Source: DATFLK01 sp035267815
GTDB taxonomy: Bacteria; Pseudomonadota; Zetaproteobacteria; Mariprofundales; Mariprofundaceae
Length of the DNA: 7,499 nucleotides
Reading direction: 5' to 3'
Assembly (NCBI GenBank): GCA_035267815.1
Contig: DATFLK010000001.1
Span: 1 to 7,499 of the forward strand
The position numbers were made by a program, and so were the translations under genes. The notes under the pieces are model-generated. The model searched no databases, was not told where the DNA came from, and saw nothing but the letters and a program-made list of their open reading frames with translations. This document shows, one piece after another, positions 5,951 to 7,499 of this stretch (positions are counted from its first letter, which is position 1; each line of letters begins with the position of its first letter).

Positions 5951-7499
5951 GCACCGCACCACTGCTGATCGAAATCGGCGTCGAAGAGATGCCGGCGGGT
6001 GTCTCGCAGGCGCTGTTGAACGCCCTGCGCAACGAATTGAACAAACTGCTGGCCGCCCACGACATCGATGGCATGCAATGGTCGGAGGGGTGCACGCCCC
6101 GCCGTCTGCTGCTGCACTGGGCGGCGTGCCCCGAGAAACAGGCAGACTACGATGAGACCATCTGGGGTCCTCCCGAGAAAGTCGCCTACAAGGATGGCGA
6201 ACCGACCAAGGCCGCCGAGGGCTTTGCCAAAAAGTCCGGATTGCCGTTGGATACCTTTACGCTCGAAGACAAGGGCGACGGCAAGGCGCGTTACCTGAAG
6301 GCCATGGTGCACCGCGAGGGACGCCCGGTGCGGGATATCGTGGCCGGGGCCATGCCGGACATCCTGCGTAAACTGCCGAGCCCAAAACAGATGAAATGGC
6401 ACGACGGCAACGCCCGCGATGATGCCTTCATACGACCCGTACGCTGGATCATCGGCCGTCTGGGCGACGAGGTGATTCCATTCATCTTCGCCGGTGTGGA
6501 AAGCGGCAAAATCAGCCGTGGTCACCGTATCCATGGCTCCGAAGGCGAACTGGATGAGAACGATCCACTCGACTGGCTGCGCAAGCAAAAAGTCGAGGCC
6601 GACCGCGCCGCACGCATCGAGAAGATCGGCAAAGAGATGGACAGGATCGCCGCGGACAACAACCTGGTCGTTGTCTCCGACGACGATCTGGTCGACGAGG
6701 TTGCCGACCTGACCGAATGGCCGGTGCCCGTTCTGTGCGAATTCGATGAAGACTACCTGCGGCTCCCGGAAGAGGTCAGCCGCATCACGTTAAAAAACCA
6801 CCAGCGCTGTTTCATCGCGCACAACGCCGACGGCGCCCTCTCAAACAGGTTCTTCGCCGTAGCCAACATCGAATCGAAGGAACCGGAGAAGGTGGCCCAG
6901 GGCAACGCCCGCGTTGTCAACGCGCGGCTGGCCGATGCCGCCTTCTATTTCGACCGCGACCCGAAGGAGACGCTGAACGACCGTGTCGAGCGGCTGAACG
7001 AGATCGTCTTCCAGGATGGTCTTGGCACGGTCGGCGACCAGATTGCCCGACTGCGCAACTTCGTGCTCGATACAGCAAGCGCTGTCGGCGCTGACGCAAA
7101 CACGGCACAGCGGGCCGCCTATCTGTGCAAGTCGGACCTGACGACCGGGCTCGTCTACGAGTTCCCCGAGCTGCAGGGCTACATGGGCGGCGTCTACGCC
7201 CGCATGCAGAATGAGCCGGATAGCGTGGCCGACGCCATCGCCGAGCATTACCGGCCGGAAGGCGCCGACGATGTGCTTCCCTCCACGCCGGAGGCTCGCC
7301 TCATTGCCATCGCCGAACGCGCCGACAAGCTGTTGGGCTATTTCCACCTCGGCAAGATCCCGACCGCCAGCGCCGATCCGTTCGGTCTGCGCCGTGCTGC
7401 CATCGGCCTGATCCGTCTATTGGCTGATGATAAGATGCCGATCGAACTGACGCTCTCCGGGATCATCGACCGGGCCGCCCGGCAGTGGAACGAACAGCG
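5947..7499 (+). CDS. glyS: Glycine--tRNA ligase beta subunit (C-terminal end outside window)
   Basis: GlyS is the large, tRNA-binding subunit of the alpha2beta2 glycyl-tRNA synthetase. The frame opens with an ATG overlapping the glyQ stop and stays open for 517 complete codons to the window edge. The family's usual length is about 690, so roughly the last quarter, including the anticodon-binding domain, is missing. Visible landmarks are LLIEIGVEEMPAG (6-18), TPRRLL (50-55), FIRPVRWIIGRLGDEV (161-176), RGHRIHG (191-197), LPEEVSRITLKNHQRCFI (273-290), VANIE (305-309), GNARVVNARLADAAFYFDRD (319-338), and the degenerate HD-like core segment KSDLTTGLVYEFPELQGYMG (395-414). DPFGLRRAAIGLIRLL (477-492) is also conserved. 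Some positions depart from common forms, for example EEMPAG instead of EELPP and KQMKWHDG where a K-M-R-W-G motif is usual. The gene is otherwise intact, without a frameshift in the part seen. Confidence 0.95.

Overview
The window is GC-rich chromosomal DNA of a Gram-negative bacterium, most likely a proteobacterium. The grounds are separate glyQ/glyS genes for the alpha2beta2 glycyl-tRNA synthetase, a membrane-anchored sensor with a chemoreceptor-like N-terminus, and GC-rich third codon positions. I cannot fix the lineage below that. The GlyQ and GlyS sequences depart from the common gammaproteobacterial pattern at several usually conserved positions.

Layout. Bases 1-386 (minus) hold the first 128 codons of a membrane sensor gene, probably a methyl-accepting chemotaxis protein, that runs off the left edge. 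A 146-bp gap follows. Bases 533-4961 (minus) hold four tightly packed genes, transcribed from right to left: porG (gamma), porA (alpha), porB (beta) and a large iron-sulfur flavoprotein related to GltD. Junctions are a 17-bp overlap, a 1-nt gap and a 4-nt ATGA overlap, and each downstream gene has a good internal Shine-Dalgarno. Bases 4962-5092 are a short divergent control region with a near-perfect 16-bp palindrome that overlaps a possible -10 box for the por operon. Bases 5093-7499 (plus) hold glyQ (GTG start) and most of glyS, joined by an ATGA overlap; glyS is cut by the right edge after 517 codons.

How the genes work together. PorG, PorA and PorB form the thiamine-diphosphate and iron-sulfur core of a pyruvate-type 2-oxoacid oxidoreductase (2-oxoacid + CoA to acyl-CoA + CO2 + two low-potential electrons). 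No separate PorD ferredoxin subunit is present. Its two recognisable parts, a TG(S/T)WR-type N-terminal segment and a 2[4Fe-4S] C-terminal core, flank a complete FAD/NAD(P)-binding GltD-like module in one 568-residue protein. I infer that this operon encodes a self-contained pyruvate:NAD(P) oxidoreductase, or a complex using several electron carriers. The glyQS pair is unrelated housekeeping and shares only the promoter region.

The most interesting points are the split-PorD/GltD architecture, the loss of the usual twin-arginine NADPH-phosphate motif in that protein, a tandem 18-bp repeat that doubles a cysteine motif, the palindrome in the por promoter region, and unusual substitutions in GlyQ. 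I found no tRNA or rRNA genes, insertion sequences, CRISPR arrays or phage genes.
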